This document shows, in pieces, positions 37,845-48,842 of a stretch of DNA of 64,000 bases. The notes below the pieces were generated by a model. That model did not search any database. It was not told the origin of the DNA and saw nothing but the letters and a program-made list of their open reading frames with translations. The position numbers and the translations under genes are program-made. Numbering within the stretch: position 1 is the first letter of the stretch; every line of letters begins with the position of its first letter. The stretch is from Hymenobacter properus. Lineage in GTDB: Bacteria > Bacteroidota > Bacteroidia > Cytophagales > Hymenobacteraceae. Location: assembly GCF_015694735.1 (NCBI RefSeq), contig NZ_JADQDP010000002.1:496001-560000 (forward strand). Reading direction: 5' to 3'.

Positions 37845-40800
37845 ATGGCTTTTGCAAAAAACAAGAAAGTAGTTCAGGACTTCTCCAAAGTCACCATCTC
37901 GCTGGCCTCGCCCGAAGCAATTCTGGAGCGGAGCACCGGCGAAGTGGTGAAGCCTGAAACCATCAACTACCGCACCTACAAGCCCGAAATGGGTGGCTTG
38001 TTCTGCGAACGGATTTTCGGTCCGGTGAAGGACTGGGAATGCCACTGCGGTAAGTACAAGCGCATCCGCTACAAGGGCATCATCTGCGACCGTTGCGGCG
38101 TGGAAGTGACCGAGAAGAAGGTGCGTCGTGAGCGCATGGGCCACATCGAACTGGTAGTGCCCGTTGCTCACATCTGGTACTTCAAAAGCTTGCCGAACAA
38201 AATCGGCTACCTGCTGGGCTTGCCCACCAAGAAGCTCGACCAGATTATCTATTACGAGCGGTACGTAGTCGTTCAGCCCGGTACGATGGCTGAGGAAGGC
38301 GTGCAGCAACTCGATTTCATGACCGAGGACGAGTACCTCGACGTGATTGACAAGCTGCCCCGCGAAAACCAGATGCTGCCCAACGAGGACCCGCAGAAGT
38401 TCATCGCCAAGATGGGTGCCGATGCGCTGCAAATGCTGCTCGAGCGCATCAACCTGGACGAACTGAGCTACTCGCTGCGTGACTCTGCCGCCCACGAAAC
38501 CTCGCAGCAGCGCAAGGCTGAGGCGCTGAAGCGCCTGCGCGTGGTGGAAGCTTTCCGCGACGCTGCTACCCGCATCGAGAACAAGCCCGAGTGGATGGTC
38601 ATTCGCATGGTGCCGGTGATTCCGCCGGAACTGCGCCCCCTCGTGCCGTTGGACGGCGGCCGTTTCGCTACCTCCGACCTGAACGACCTGTACCGCCGCG
38701 TTATCATCCGCAACAACCGCCTCAAGCGCCTGATTGAAATCAAAGCGCCCGAGGTGATTCTGCGCAACGAGAAGCGCATGCTGCAGGAAGCTGTGGACTC
38801 GCTGTTCGACAACTCGCGTAAGGTGAACGCCGTGCGCGCCGAAGGCAACCGCGCCCTGAAGTCGCTGTCCGATATGCTGAAAGGCAAGCAGGGCCGCTTC
38901 CGTCAGAACCTGCTCGGTAAGCGTGTCGACTACTCTGGTCGTTCAGTAATCGTGGTAGGTCCGGAGCTGAAGCTGCACGAGTGCGGCCTGCCCAAGAACA
39001 TGGCGGCCGAGCTGTTCAAGCCGTTCATCATCCGCAAGCTCATCGAGCGCGGCATTGTGAAGACGGTGAAGTCGGCCAAGAAGATTGTGGACCGCAAGGA
39101 CGCCGTGGTGTGGGACATCTTGGAAAACGTGCTGAAAGGCCACCCGGTGCTCCTCAACCGTGCTCCTACGCTGCACCGCTTAGGCATCCAGGCGTTCCAG
39201 CCGCGCCTCATCGAGGGCAAGGCTATCCAGCTGCACCCGCTCGTTTGTACGGCCTTCAACGCTGACTTTGACGGTGACCAGATGGCTGTGCACGTGCCCC
39301 TCGGCCCGGCCGCTATCCTGGAAGCCTCCATGCTCATGCTGGCCTCGCACAACATCCTGAACCCCGCCAACGGCGCGCCCATTGCGGTACCGTCGCAGGA
39401 CATGGTGCTCGGGCTGTACTACGTGACCAAAGGCAAGCGCAGCACCGACAACGAGAAAGTAGCCGGCGAAGGCCGCATGTTCTACTCCGACGAGGAAGTG
39501 GTTATCGCCATTAACGAAGGCCAGCTCTCGAAGCACGCCTTCATCAAGGTACGGACGCAGGTGCGCGACGAGAACGACGACCTCGTGACGAAAGTCATCG
39601 AGACCGTGGCCGGCCGCGTGCTGTTCAACCAACTGGTGCCGACGGAAGTGGGCTTCGTGGACGAACTGCTCACCAAGAAGAAGCTCCAGCAAATCATCTC
39701 GCTGGTGTTTAAGCGCACGGGCATGGCCCGCACTGCGCAATTCCTCGATGACATCAAGACCCTGGGCTTCCAGTCGGCTTACAAAGGCGGCTTGAGCATG
39801 GGTCTGGGCGACATCAACATCCCCAAGGAGAAAGACGAACTGGTGGCGCAAGCCCAGGCCGACGTGGCTGCGGTGACGCAGAACTACCAGATGGGTCTGA
39901 TTACCGACAACGAGCGTTACAACCAGGTTATCGACATCTGGACGCGCATCAACAACCAGATTACGGAAACGTTGATGGGCCGTCTGGAGAAGGAAAACCA
40001 GGGCTTCAACTCCATCTACATGATGATGCACTCGGGGGCCCGCGGCTCGCGCGAGCAGATTCGTCAGCTGGGCGGGATGCGCGGCCTGATGGCCAAGCCC
40101 CAGAAGTCGCTGCAAGGCTCGATTGGCGAGATTATCGAAAACCCGATTCTGTCGAACTTCAAAGAAGGCCTCGACGTAATCGAGTACTTCATCTCGACGC
40201 ACGGTGCCCGTAAAGGTCTGGCCGACACGGCGCTGAAGACGGCTGACGCCGGCTACCTGACCCGTCGTCTGGTAGACGTGTCGCAGGACGTGATTGTGAA
40301 CGAGCAGGACTGCGGTACGCTGCGTGGCATCGAGACCTTCGCGTTGAAAGATAACGAGGACATCGTGGAGCCGCTGTCGGAGCGCATCCTCGGCCGCGTG
40401 ACGGTGCACGACATCGTGGACCCGAACACGAACGAAGTGCTGCTGGCTTCGGGCTCGGAAATCAAGGAAGACATGACCCGTCGCATCGATCAGGCTGGTA
40501 TCGAATCGGTGGAAATCCGCTCGGTGCTGACCTGCGAAAGCAAGCGCGGCATCTGCGCCAAGTGCTACGGCCGCAACCTGGCTTCGGGCCGTATGGTACA
40601 GCGGGGTGAGGCCGTGGGTGTTATCGCCGCTCAGTCGATTGGTGAGCCCGGCACGCAGCTGACCCTGCGTACCTTCCACGTAGGTGGTACGGCATCGAAC
40701 ATCGCGGTTGAATCGAGCATCAAAGCCAAATTCGCCGGTGTTGTGGAATTCGAAGACGTTCGCACGGTGGCTACCACCGACGGCGAAGGCCGCAAAACCG

Positions 40801-42197
40801 ACGTGGTGATGGGCCGCTCGGGCGAAATCCGCATCGTGGAGAAAGGCACCGGCCGCGTCTTCACCACCAACCACGTGCCCTATGGCTCGTTCATGCTGGT
40901 GAAAGAAGGCCAGGAAGTGGAGAAAGGAACCGAGCTGAACACCTGGGACCCCTACAACGCCGTTATTCTGGCCGAGTTCGACGGTACCGTGGTGTTCGAC
41001 GCCATCACCGAAGGCATCACCTACCGCGAGGAATCGGACGAACAGACCGGTCACCGCGAGAAGGTGATTATCGAATCGAAGGCCAAGGACCAGAACCCGT
41101 CCATCATTGTGCGCCCCGGCAAAAAAGGCGATGTGGAAGGCCAGAAGGCTTACAGCATCCCGGTGGGCTCGCACTTGAATGTGGAGAACAACGACAAAAT
41201 CACGGCCGGTCACATCCTGGCCAAGATTCCGCGTTCGGTGGGCAAAACCCGCGACATCACCGGTGGTCTGCCCCGCGTGACCGAACTGTTCGAGGCCCGC
41301 AACCCGTCGAACCCGGCCGTGGTGTCGGAAATCGACGGCGTGGTAACCTACGGCTCGGTGAAGCGTGGCAACCGCGAAATCTTCGTGGAGTCGAAAGACG
41401 GCGTGAAGAAGAAGTACATGGTGCCGCTGTCGAAGCACATCCTGGTGCAGGACAACGACTTCGTACGCGCCGGCGCGCCGCTGTCGGACGGTGCCATCAC
41501 GCCGACCGACATCCTGAACATTCAGGGCCCCGGCGCCGTGCAGGAGTACCTCGTGAACGAGATTCAGGAAGTGTACCGCTTGCAGGGTGTGAAAATCAAC
41601 GACAAGCACATCGAGGTGGTCGTCCGCCAGATGATGCAGAAAGTCGTGATTCTGGATGCCGGTGACACGTCGTTCCTCGAAAACCAGGTGATTGACAAAA
41701 TCATTTTCATGGCCGAGAACGACATGATTATCGACATGAAGGTGGTGACCGAAGCCGGTGACTCGACCAACCTGAAGCCCGGTCAGATTGTGACGGCCCG
41801 TCGCCTGCGCGACGAGAACAGCAGCCTGCGTCGCCGCGACCTTGCCCTCGTGCAAGTGCGCGATGCCCAGCCCGCCGTTTCGCGCCCCACGCTGCAAGGC
41901 ATCACGCAGGCGTCGCTGGGTACGGCCTCGTTCATCTCGGCCGCGTCCTTCCAGGAAACGACCAAGGTGCTGAGCGAAGCCGCCATCCGTGGCAAGGCCG
42001 ACCAGCTGCTGGGCCTGAAGGAGAACGTAATCGTTGGTCACCTCATCCCGGCCGGTACTGGCTTGCGCGAGTACACGCGTCAGGTAGTAGGCTCGAAAGA
42101 GGAAATGGAGGCTGCCCAAGCCGCCCAGACCGCCGAAGCCGCCGCTCCCGCTAAGCGCCCCAGCCGTGCTGGCAAGCGCGAAGTGTCGGCTGAGTAA
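37845..42197 (+). CDS. rpoC: RNA polymerase beta-prime subunit
   Basis: 1450 residues. Active-site metal motif [13 protein letters not shown]-terminal zinc-binding CHC-GKYK-x-CDRCG cluster; second zinc site around DCGTL and [11 protein letters not shown]. The trigger-loop and bridge-helix region is intact. A 30-residue Ala/Lys-rich C-terminal tail follows ([19 protein letters not shown]). ATG at 37845 gives the usual MAFAKNKK start. It is separated from rpoB by an unusually structured spacer. Confidence 0.98.
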   Translation: MAFAKNKKVVQDFSKVTISLASPEAILERSTGEVVKPETINYRTYKPEMGGLFCERIFGPVKDWECHCGKYKRIRYKGIICDRCGVEVTEKKVRRERMGHIELVVPVAHIWYFKSLPNKIGYLLGLPTKKLDQIIYYERYVVVQPGTMAEEGVQQLDFMTEDEYLDVIDKLPRENQMLPNEDPQKFIAKMGADALQMLLERINLDELSYSLRDSAAHETSQQRKAEALKRLRVVEAFRDAATRIENKPEWMVIRMVPVIPPELRPLVPLDGGRFATSDLNDLYRRVIIRNNRLKRLIEIKAPEVILRNEKRMLQEAVDSLFDNSRKVNAVRAEGNRALKSLSDMLKGKQGRFRQNLLGKRVDYSGRSVIVVGPELKLHECGLPKNMAAELFKPFIIRKLIERGIVKTVKSAKKIVDRKDAVVWDILENVLKGHPVLLNRAPTLHRLGIQAFQPRLIEGKAIQLHPLVCTAFNADFDGDQMAVHVPLGPAAILEASMLMLASHNILNPANGAPIAVPSQDMVLGLYYVTKGKRSTDNEKVAGEGRMFYSDEEVVIAINEGQLSKHAFIKVRTQVRDENDDLVTKVIETVAGRVLFNQLVPTEVGFVDELLTKKKLQQIISLVFKRTGMARTAQFLDDIKTLGFQSAYKGGLSMGLGDINIPKEKDELVAQAQADVAAVTQNYQMGLITDNERYNQVIDIWTRINNQITETLMGRLEKENQGFNSIYMMMHSGARGSREQIRQLGGMRGLMAKPQKSLQGSIGEIIENPILSNFKEGLDVIEYFISTHGARKGLADTALKTADAGYLTRRLVDVSQDVIVNEQDCGTLRGIETFALKDNEDIVEPLSERILGRVTVHDIVDPNTNEVLLASGSEIKEDMTRRIDQAGIESVEIRSVLTCESKRGICAKCYGRNLASGRMVQRGEAVGVIAAQSIGEPGTQLTLRTFHVGGTASNIAVESSIKAKFAGVVEFEDVRTVATTDGEGRKTDVVMGRSGEIRIVEKGTGRVFTTNHVPYGSFMLVKEGQEVEKGTELNTWDPYNAVILAEFDGTVVFDAITEGITYREESDEQTGHREKVIIESKAKDQNPSIIVRPGKKGDVEGQKAYSIPVGSHLNVENNDKITAGHILAKIPRSVGKTRDITGGLPRVTELFEARNPSNPAVVSEIDGVVTYGSVKRGNREIFVESKDGVKKKYMVPLSKHILVQDNDFVRAGAPLSDGAITPTDILNIQGPGAVQEYLVNEIQEVYRLQGVKINDKHIEVVVRQMMQKVVILDAGDTSFLENQVIDKIIFMAENDMIIDMKVVTEAGDSTNLKPGQIVTARRLRDENSSLRRRDLALVQVRDAQPAVSRPTLQGITQASLGTASFISAASFQETTKVLSEAAIRGKADQLLGLKENVIVGHLIPAGTGLREYTRQVVGSKEEMEAAQAAQTAEAAAPAKRPSRAGKREVSAE

Positions 42198-42220
42198 TCA
42201 GCCTCACTAAGGCAATAAGA

Positions 42221-42250
42221 AGCCGACCGGTGGAAACCGGTCGGCTTTTT
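42221..42250 (+). terminator. Terminator after rpoC
   Basis: 11-bp stem (42221-42231 with 42236-42246) closed by a GGAA (GNRA) tetraloop, then T-run. Confidence 0.92.
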
Positions 42251-42265
42251 TGTTTCTTTGTCGGA

Positions 42266-42511
42266 ATGACCCGTTGGAAAAAGGCCCAGTACATCGCACT
42301 ACTTGTATCTGCTATTTGGTTAGTAGGACTTCAAGTAACGTACTGTGTGTTCGGCATTGTTAATGCACATAGTAATTCTGTTCCACTAGAATTCTTTGAC
42401 TTGCTCGGATACACTGGCATTGGCCTAACAGTCATTGTGTCGCTTTTCACAATCTCTACGACTATAAGCAAGCTCAAACAATTGAGAGTAGAGAGTACAG
42501 TTAATCTATAA
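42266..42511 (+). CDS. Small two-helix membrane protein, AT-richer than its neighbours
   Basis: 81 residues: a first membrane helix (YIALLVSAIWLVGLQVTYCVF) and a second (LLGYTGIGLTVIVSLFTIS), with a basic C-terminus. No family is recognised. Codon use is visibly AT-richer than the flanking genes, suggesting an acquired or fast-evolving gene. The stop overlaps the next start by one base (TAATG), so it is probably translated with the DUF3467 gene. Confidence 0.5.
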   Translation: MTRWKKAQYIALLVSAIWLVGLQVTYCVFGIVNAHSNSVPLEFFDLLGYTGIGLTVIVSLFTISTTISKLKQLRVESTVNL

Positions 42512-42834
42512 TGCAACCAACCGACCAAAACCCGGACCCCAACGCCATTAACATCGAGCTTTCCGAAGCCATGGCCGAGGGCGAATACGCCAACCTCGCC
42601 ATGATTGCGCACAGCAACAGCGAGTTCGTGATTGACTTCATCCGCATGATGCCCGGCCTGCCCAAGGCCAAGGTAAAGGCGCGCATCGTCGTCACGCCCG
42701 AGCACGCCAAGCGCCTGCTGCAAGCTCTCACCGAGAACATCGAGCGGTTTGAAGCCGCCTTCGGCACCATCAAGATGCAGGCCGAAGCCCCCAGCTACCC
42801 GATGAACTTCGGCGGCGCGGTAGGGGAGGCGTAA
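42511..42834 (+). CDS. DUF3467-family protein
   Basis: 107 residues, cytosolic. The family core is NIELSEAMAEGEYANLAMIAHSNSEFVIDFIRMMPGLPKAKVKARIVVTPEHAKRLL-type sequence, shown here over residues 14-70. Function unknown; the gene often follows rpoC in Bacteroidota. It ends before the rpsL promoter region. Confidence 0.85.
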   Translation: MQPTDQNPDPNAINIELSEAMAEGEYANLAMIAHSNSEFVIDFIRMMPGLPKAKVKARIVVTPEHAKRLLQALTENIERFEAAFGTIKMQAEAPSYPMNFGGAVGEA

Positions 42835-42938
42835 GCTGAACCAGATGCTTTAGCCGCGAAAGCGCTTCCATTTCTTAGTGGAGGCGCTTTTGTTTTTGGA
42901 CAAAACCACAGGAGCGAAAAATTAACATCCTCAGTCTG

Positions 42939-42970
42939 TTTGCTATTGCCACGGAATTCTCTTACCTTTG
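42939..42970 (+). promoter_or_regulatory. Promoter of the str operon (rpsL)
   Basis: TTTG (42939-42942), 20-bp spacer, TACCTTTG (42963-42970), then GCAAGCC; the rpsL ATG is at 43018. Confidence 0.75.
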
Positions 42971-43017
42971 CAAGCCAAATTTTAGGGGCAAACGGCTCCA
43001 AACCAACCATTCTCTAA

Positions 43018-43446
43018 ATGCCAACCATTAACCAACTCGTACGGAAAGGCCGTGAGGCTTTGACTACCAAGTCGAAGTCGCCCGCCCTTGATTCGTGCCC
43101 GCAGCGTCGGGGCGTGTGCACCCGTGTGTACACCACCACGCCTAAGAAGCCGAACTCGGCTATGCGCAAAGTGGCCCGTGTGCGCCTTACCAACGGTAAG
43201 GAAGTAAACGCATACATCCCCGGTGAAGGCCACAACCTCCAGGAACACAGCATCGTGCTGATTCGTGGTGGCCGGGTAAAAGACCTGCCAGGCGTGCGTT
43301 ACCACATCATCCGTGGCGCCCTGGACACCGCCGGTGTAAACGGCCGTCTGCAGCGCCGCTCGAAGTACGGTGCCAAGCGTCCGAAGCCCGGTCAGGCAGC
43401 CGCTACCGGCAAAGGTGGCAAACCAGCACCCGGTAAGAAAAAGTAA
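43018..43446 (+). CDS. rpsL: 30S ribosomal protein S12
   Basis: 142 residues. Decoding-site protein. The [14 protein letters not shown] and [11 protein letters not shown] segments are conserved, and [27 protein letters not shown] is typical. The lysines where streptomycin-resistance changes occur are unchanged (TPKKPNS, PGVRYH context). A Gly/Lys-rich tail ends the protein. Confidence 0.98.
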   Translation: MPTINQLVRKGREALTTKSKSPALDSCPQRRGVCTRVYTTTPKKPNSAMRKVARVRLTNGKEVNAYIPGEGHNLQEHSIVLIRGGRVKDLPGVRYHIIRGALDTAGVNGRLQRRSKYGAKRPKPGQAAATGKGGKPAPGKKK

Positions 43447-43450
43447 ATGA

Positions 43451-43537
43451 TTTAGTTGTTGGCTGTTAGTTGTCAGTTGTTGGGCCGTTCAATCGGCTAT
43501 GCAACTGACAACTGACAACAAACAACTGACAACTATA
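43451..43537. repeat. Inverted array of 7-bp units between rpsL and rpsG
   Basis: Units TTTAGTT, GTTGGCT, GTTAGTT, GTCAGTT (43451-43478) face AACTGAC, AACTGAC, AACAAAC, AACTGAC, AACTATA (43503-43537). Nearly the same array as at frr-pyrH. Confidence 0.85.
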
Positions 43538-43544
43538 CCATATC

Positions 43545-44012
43545 ATGAGAAAGACCAAACCGAAGAAGCGCGTTCTGCTGCCGGACCCTAAGTACAAGGA
43601 GACGCTGGTAACCCGTTTCGTGAACTACATGATGTACGACGGCAAGAAAAACCTGGCGTACACCATCTTCTATGACGCCTGCGACCTCGTGGAGCAGCGC
43701 ACCAAGGAGAACGGCCTCGAAATGTGGCGCAAGGCGTTGAACAACGTGATGCCCACCGTGGAAGTGAAAAGCCGCCGCGTAGGTGGTGCTACCTTCCAGG
43801 TTCCGATTGAAGTGCGTGCCGACCGCCGCATTTCGGTAGGCGCCAAGTGGATGATTCAATACGCTCGTCGTCGTGGTGAGAAGACCATGAAAGACAAGCT
43901 GGCTGGCGAAATCATCGCTGCCGCCAAAGGTGAAGGTGCCGCCGTGAAGAAAAAGGACGACACCCACCGTATGGCCGAGGCCAACAAGGCCTTCTCGCAC
44001 TTCCGTTTCTAA
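43545..44012 (+). CDS. rpsG: 30S ribosomal protein S7
   Basis: 155 residues. Nucleates the 30S head. [41 protein letters not shown] and the C-terminal [13 protein letters not shown] match the family. Full length. Confidence 0.98.
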   Translation: MRKTKPKKRVLLPDPKYKETLVTRFVNYMMYDGKKNLAYTIFYDACDLVEQRTKENGLEMWRKALNNVMPTVEVKSRRVGGATFQVPIEVRADRRISVGAKWMIQYARRRGEKTMKDKLAGEIIAAAKGEGAAVKKKDDTHRMAEANKAFSHFRF

Positions 44013-44021
44013 TACAAGTGC

Positions 44022-44104
44022 GAATGACTGAATGGGTGAATGAGTGAATGTTTCTAAGCGGAACCATTTACCTCATTCACCCATTCAGCCATTCAATCAT
44101 TCAC
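44022..44104. repeat. Inverted array of 8-bp units between rpsG and fusA
   Basis: GAATG recurs every 8 bases (44022, 44030, 44038, 44046) and faces CATTC every 8 bases (44074, 44082, 44090, 44098). Related in design to the 7-bp arrays but with a different unit and period. Confidence 0.85.
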
Positions 44105-44115
44105 TTTTTGTAACA

Positions 44116-46254
44116 ATGGCCGTTAACAAAGACCTTCAGTACCTCCGCAACATCGGGATTATGGCGCACATCGACGCCGGTAAGACCACGACGTCGGAGC
44201 GTATTCTCTATTACACGGGTAAAACCCACAAAATCGGGGAAGTGCACGACGGTGCCGCCACGATGGACTGGATGGAGCAGGAGCAGGAGCGTGGCATCAC
44301 CATCACCTCGGCCGCTACCACCACCTTCTGGAACTACCCCACCGACGCCAAGGGCAACCAGACGGCCGACACCAAGCAGTACAAAATCAACCTGATTGAC
44401 ACCCCCGGCCACGTTGACTTCACGGTAGAAGTAGAACGTTCGCTGCGCGTGCTCGACGGTGCCGTGGCTTTGTTCTGCGCCGTATCGGGCGTGGAGCCCC
44501 AGTCGGAAACCGTGTGGCGTCAGGCTGACAAGTACAAGGTGCCCCGCATCTGCTTCGTCAACAAGATGGACCGTGCTGGTGCCGACTTCTTCAAGGCCGT
44601 TACCGAAATCAAAGACAAGCTCGGCGCTAACCCCGTGCCGCTGCAAATCCCGATTGGCGCCGAAGACACCTTCAAAGGCGTAGTTGACCTGCTCACCGGC
44701 AAAGCCATTGTGTGGGACGACAAAACCGAAGGCAAGTCGTACGACGAAATCCCCGTTCCCGAAGACCTCGTGGACACCGTGCAGGAGTGGCGCGAAAAGC
44801 TCGTGGAAAGCGTAGCTGAGTACGACGACACGCTGATGGAGAAGTTCTTCGAAGACCCGGACAGCATCACCCGCGAAGAAATGATGGACGTTATCCGCAA
44901 AGCGGTTATCGACATGAAGTTCTCGCCCGTGCTCTGCGGCTCGGCTTTCAAGAACAAAGGTGTGCAGACCATGCTGGATGCCGTAATGGCTTACCTGCCG
45001 TCGCCCCTCGACATGCCCGCCATCATCGGTACCAACCCCGACAGCGGCGAGGAAGTGGAGCGTCACCCCGACAACACGGAGCCCTTCACTGCCCTGGCAT
45101 TCAAAATTGCTACCGACCCCTACGTGGGCCGTCTGTGCTTCTTCCGCTGCTACTCGGGCCAGCTCGACGGCGGTTCGTATGTGCTGAACAACCGCACGGG
45201 CAAGAAGGAGCGTATCTCGCGCCTCATGCAGATGCACTCCAACAAGCAAAACCCGATTGACAAAATCCAAGCTGGTGACATTGCCGCCGGTGTGGGTTTC
45301 AAAGACATCAAGACGGGTGACACCCTGACGGCCGAAGGCCAGCCGCTGGTACTGGAAAGCATGAGCTTCCCCGAGCCGGTAATCGGCTACGCCATCGAGC
45401 CCAAGACGCAGGCCGACGTGGACAAAATGGGCATGGCCATCGCCAAGCTCATCGAGGAAGACCCCACGCTGCGTGTGAACACCGACGAAGAGACCGGCCA
45501 GACCGTACTGCGCGGTATGGGCGAACTCCACTTGGAAATCATCATCGACCGCATGAAGCGCGAATTCAAGGTGGAAATCAACCAAGGTGCCCCGCAGGTG
45601 GCCTACAAGGAGATTCTCACCAAGAAAGTCGAGCACCGCGAGACCTACAAGAAGCAAACCGGTGGCCGCGGTAAATTCGGCGACATCGTGTTTGAGCTGG
45701 GTCCGAAAGAGACCGAGCCCGAAAAGGCTGGTCTTGAGTTCGACAACGCCATCGTGGGCGGTGTTATCCCGCGCGAATTCATTCAGCCCATCCAGAAAGG
45801 TTTCGAAGAAGCCATGAAGCGTGGCCCGCTGGCTGGCTTCCCGCTCGAAACCATGAAGGTGCGTCTGTTCCACGGTTCGTACCACGACGTTGACTCGGAC
45901 GCCCTGTCGTTCGAACTCGCCGCCCGTGACGGTTTCCGTGAAGCTGCCAAGAAGGCTGGTCCGAAACTGCTCGAGCCCATCATGTCGGTAGAAGTGCTGT
46001 GCCCGGATGAATACACCGGTCCCGTGACCGGCGACTTGAACCGTCGTCGCGGCATGATGAAAGGCATGGACACCCGCGGTGGTGCTCAGGTTATCAAGGC
46101 TGACGTTCCGCTGTCGGAACTGTTCGGCTACGTAACCGACCTGCGCACGCTGTCGTCGGGCCGTGCTTCGGCTTCGCTCACGTTCTCGCACTACGACCAA
46201 GTGCCGAGCAACTTGGCTGACGCCATCGTGGCCAAAACCAAAGGAGGTAAATAA
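44116..46254 (+). CDS. fusA: Elongation factor G
   Basis: 712 residues. Translocation GTPase; acts with RRF in recycling. [20 protein letters not shown] and NKMDR are the G motifs; domains II-V continue to the end. ATG at 44116 was chosen; an upstream in-frame ATG at 44044 would add 24 residues encoded by the repeat array. Confidence 0.97.
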   Translation: MAVNKDLQYLRNIGIMAHIDAGKTTTSERILYYTGKTHKIGEVHDGAATMDWMEQEQERGITITSAATTTFWNYPTDAKGNQTADTKQYKINLIDTPGHVDFTVEVERSLRVLDGAVALFCAVSGVEPQSETVWRQADKYKVPRICFVNKMDRAGADFFKAVTEIKDKLGANPVPLQIPIGAEDTFKGVVDLLTGKAIVWDDKTEGKSYDEIPVPEDLVDTVQEWREKLVESVAEYDDTLMEKFFEDPDSITREEMMDVIRKAVIDMKFSPVLCGSAFKNKGVQTMLDAVMAYLPSPLDMPAIIGTNPDSGEEVERHPDNTEPFTALAFKIATDPYVGRLCFFRCYSGQLDGGSYVLNNRTGKKERISRLMQMHSNKQNPIDKIQAGDIAAGVGFKDIKTGDTLTAEGQPLVLESMSFPEPVIGYAIEPKTQADVDKMGMAIAKLIEEDPTLRVNTDEETGQTVLRGMGELHLEIIIDRMKREFKVEINQGAPQVAYKEILTKKVEHRETYKKQTGGRGKFGDIVFELGPKETEPEKAGLEFDNAIVGGVIPREFIQPIQKGFEEAMKRGPLAGFPLETMKVRLFHGSYHDVDSDALSFELAARDGFREAAKKAGPKLLEPIMSVEVLCPDEYTGPVTGDLNRRRGMMKGMDTRGGAQVIKADVPLSELFGYVTDLRTLSSGRASASLTFSHYDQVPSNLADAIVAKTKGGK

Positions 46255-46257
46255 GTC

Positions 46258-46310
46258 TCTGGTTGCTTATTCCTGAATTGAGTTAACTCAACTAGGAATA
46301 AGCAACCAGA
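46258..46310. repeat. 17-bp inverted repeat enclosing a 14-bp palindrome, fusA-rpsJ spacer
   Basis: Arms 46258-46274 and 46294-46310 are perfect complements. The centre TTGAGTTAACTCAA (46278-46291) is itself palindromic. The whole can form a near-continuous stem of about 24 bp with a small internal bulge. Confidence 0.85.
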
Positions 46311-46362
46311 AACATCCAAAAAGCTTTTCTATAAGGAGGCAATCGGCTTCCACCCCCATACA

Positions 46363-46668
46363 ATGAACCAGAAAATTCGCATTAAGCTGAAAAGCTACGA
46401 CCACAACCTGGTCGACAAATCCTCCGAGAAAATCGTGAAGGCTGTGAAGGCCACCGGTGCTATCGTGAGCGGCCCCATTCCGTTGCCCACCCAAAAGGAG
46501 AAGTTCACCGTGCTGCGCTCGCCCCACGTGAACAAGAAGAGCCGGGAGCAATTCCAGCTTTGCACCTATAAGCGCCTCGTGGACATCTTCTCGACCTCTT
46601 CAAAGACCGTGGATGCCCTCATGAAGCTGGAACTGCCCAGCGGCGTTGACGTAGAAATCAAAGTCTGA
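46363..46668 (+). CDS. rpsJ: 30S ribosomal protein S10
   Basis: 101 residues. 30S head protein, also the NusE partner of NusB/Nus[52 protein letters not shown] and a [10 protein letters not shown] end are diagnostic. Normally followed by rplC; here a terminator and an unrelated gene follow. Confidence 0.98.
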   Translation: MNQKIRIKLKSYDHNLVDKSSEKIVKAVKATGAIVSGPIPLPTQKEKFTVLRSPHVNKKSREQFQLCTYKRLVDIFSTSSKTVDALMKLELPSGVDVEIKV

Positions 46669-46696
46669 GGAACTGATTTTCAGTCTTAATTAAGTT

Positions 46697-46731
46697 AAAG
46701 CCCTACTGCACGCGTTGCAGTAGGGCTTTTT
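46697..46731 (+). terminator. Terminator after rpsJ
   Basis: 14-bp stem (46697-46710 with 46716-46729) with a 5-base loop and T-run. It cuts the str operon off from the S10 operon. Confidence 0.88.
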
Positions 46732-46764
46732 CTTTGGAACTTGCGGGGCCACTACTGCTTCTAC

Positions 46765-48039
46765 ATGCTTGCATTCTTTTCCGTTGCGCGTTTGCACCGC
46801 ATTGCTTTCTTCTTCTGCGCTTGCATCATCGTTAGCATTTTCCTCGCTAACTGGCTGCGGGTGGCGCTAGGAATTGCCATGGGTGGGCTGGCGGTGACTG
46901 GGGTAGTTTACGCGTTGGTGCACAAGCACATTGCCAACCGGGCGCTGTGGCCGGTATTCGGGAGCATTGCTACGTTATTCGGGTTACACCTGCTTGCGGG
47001 CCTGCACACGGAGGCGGCTAACATGGACGAATATCGGTTTGACCTCGGAATGCAGCTGCCGCTATTGATGCTGCCTTTGGCTTTTTGGCTGCTACCACCG
47101 CTACCGGGACGCTACTTGCGCGGGCTTTGGCTGCTGCTCATTGGCGTGACGACGCTGGCCGCGGTGGGCGCTACCATCAATTACGCCTTTCACGCCGCCG
47201 AAATCAACGAGAGTTACTACCGCTCTAAGGTAATGCCGACGGAGCCGGACCACATCCGCTTCAGCCTGCTCATTACACTGGCCGTGGCCGCCGGGGTGCT
47301 ACTGTTAGAGCATCGGGCAGTGCGGGCCTCCTGGCGCCCTTGGCTAATTGGGGCATTGGTAAGCCTCGTGCTGTTCCTGCACATGCTGGCGGTGCGTAGT
47401 GGCGAGATGACCTTCTATGCACTAGGCGGCTTGGCAGTACTGTATCTAGTGCTGCGCAAGCGCCAGTGGAAACGGGCTGGCGCGTTGGCCTTGGTATTGC
47501 TGCTGCTGCCGGTATTTAGCTACGTAGCGTTTCCAACATTCCGGAATAAGATATCGAATACGAAAACAGACGTCAGCAAAGCGCAGCAAAAGACGAGCGA
47601 CGAGGGCAAGAAGTTCTCCATCTCCGGCCGCCTGTATTCTTATAAAGCAGCCCTGAATGTCTGGGAAGACAACAAGCTCTTCGGCGTAGGTAAGCCGGAT
47701 TTGGAAAGCGAGATGGCTATTCGCTATGCCGAGACTTACCCTGAGATGACTAGTGAGTATTACATCCTGCCTCACAACCAGTACCTCTACAACTTGGCCT
47801 CCTATGGCATTGTAGGCTTAATAGTCTTCTGCTGGGGACTATTCTATCCCGTGTGGTGGGCCCGCCGCAAATGCGCCCCGCTATTGCTGGCCCAGTACGT
47901 CAGCGTGGCACTGTCGTTTTTAGTCGAATACACGCTTGAAACGCAGATTGGCCTCGCCTTCGTGGTGTTCTTCCTCTTACTCGCTTTGCAAGGCTCACTG
48001 CCCACCGACGACTCTGACCCAATTTGGCGTCCTGCTTAG
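46765..48039 (+). CDS. O-antigen ligase (Wzy_C)-like membrane protein
   Basis: 424 residues with about ten membrane helices and one large periplasmic loop (about 260-345). The loop contains the SISGRLYSYKAALNVWEDNKLFGVG and YYILPHNQYLYNLASYGIVGL pieces typical of WaaL/Wzy_C proteins, which ligate or polymerise O-antigen, exopolysaccharide or glycoprotein glycans at the inner membrane. ATG at 46765 was chosen; an earlier TTG at 46741 is less likely. Its place between rpsJ and rplC, fenced by a terminator and a promoter, points to an insertion. Confidence 0.8.
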   Translation: MLAFFSVARLHRIAFFFCACIIVSIFLANWLRVALGIAMGGLAVTGVVYALVHKHIANRALWPVFGSIATLFGLHLLAGLHTEAANMDEYRFDLGMQLPLLMLPLAFWLLPPLPGRYLRGLWLLLIGVTTLAAVGATINYAFHAAEINESYYRSKVMPTEPDHIRFSLLITLAVAAGVLLLEHRAVRASWRPWLIGALVSLVLFLHMLAVRSGEMTFYALGGLAVLYLVLRKRQWKRAGALALVLLLLPVFSYVAFPTFRNKISNTKTDVSKAQQKTSDEGKKFSISGRLYSYKAALNVWEDNKLFGVGKPDLESEMAIRYAETYPEMTSEYYILPHNQYLYNLASYGIVGLIVFCWGLFYPVWWARRKCAPLLLAQYVSVALSFLVEYTLETQIGLAFVVFFLLLALQGSLPTDDSDPIWRPA

Positions 48040-48117
48040 CAAAAGGTTTTATTGACGGGCGAAATATTCAATTCCGCCGAGCTAACCGCCTCATCCAGAA
48101 AATATTTCTGGACATCA

Positions 48118-48149
48118 TTGTGATTCCCGTGGCTTTTTTTCTATCTTTG
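48118..48149 (+). promoter_or_regulatory. Promoter of the rplC operon
   Basis: TTG (48118-48120), 21-bp spacer, TATCTTTG (48142-48149), followed by CACTCCC. Confidence 0.75.
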
Positions 48150-48162
48150 CACTCCCTTAGCG

Positions 48163-48189
48163 AAAACGGCACTCGGCCGTTTTCTTTTT
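48163..48189 (+). terminator. Attenuator-like hairpin at the start of the rplC leader
   Basis: AAAACGGC (48163-48170) pairs with GCCGTTTT (48176-48183), loop ACTCG, then CTTTTT. It begins only about 10-15 bases after the predicted start of transcription. Confidence 0.6.
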
Positions 48190-48212
48190 GTGTTCATTAA
48201 TAACCACATAGA

Positions 48213-48833
48213 ATGCCTGGCATCATCGGTAAGAAAATCGGTATGACAAGCCTCTTCACTCCGGACGGGAAGAATGTTCCCTGCACGCTCATCGAGGCGG
48301 GTCCGTGCGTAGTGACGCAGGTTAAGACTATCGCGAATGACGGTTACACCGCCATTCAAATTGGGTACGGCGAGAAAAAAGCCAAAAACACCACCAAAGC
48401 CTTGGCTGGTCACTTCGCTAAAGCCGGTACGACCCCCAAGAAAAAACTGGTTGAATTCCGCCTCGACGCCGAATCGACCTACGCCGCCGGCGCCACCATC
48501 GACGCTACTCTGTTCGAAGAGGGCGAGTTCGTGGACGTGGTAGGTACCTCCAAAGGCAAGGGTTTCCAGGGCGTTGTGAAGCGTTACAACTTCCAGGGTG
48601 TTGGTGGCCAGACCCACGGCCAGCACAACCGCCTGCGTCACCCCGGTTCTATCGGTGCTTGCTCGTGGCCTTCGCGCGTATTCAAAGGAATGCGCATGGG
48701 TGGCCGCATGGGCAACGACCGCGTGAAAGTGCAGAACCTGAAGGTGATGCGCGTAGTAGGCGACAAGAACCTCATTCTGGTGAGCGGCTCGGTTCCCGGC
48801 GCGAAGAATTCTTACGTGGTAATCGAGAAATAG
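48213..48833 (+). CDS. rplC: 50S ribosomal protein L3
   Basis: 206 residues. Early-assembly protein near the peptidyl transferase centre. [48 protein letters not shown] and [14 protein letters not shown] are diagnostic. First gene of the S10 operon here. Confidence 0.98.
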   Translation: MPGIIGKKIGMTSLFTPDGKNVPCTLIEAGPCVVTQVKTIANDGYTAIQIGYGEKKAKNTTKALAGHFAKAGTTPKKKLVEFRLDAESTYAAGATIDATLFEEGEFVDVVGTSKGKGFQGVVKRYNFQGVGGQTHGQHNRLRHPGSIGACSWPSRVFKGMRMGGRMGNDRVKVQNLKVMRVVGDKNLILVSGSVPGAKNSYVVIEK

Positions 48834-48842
48834 ACTAGTACG

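Noticed and set aside
43451..43537. CRISPR-like repeats
   Set aside because: Units are 7 bp without spacers, and the two halves are inverted; no cas genes are present.
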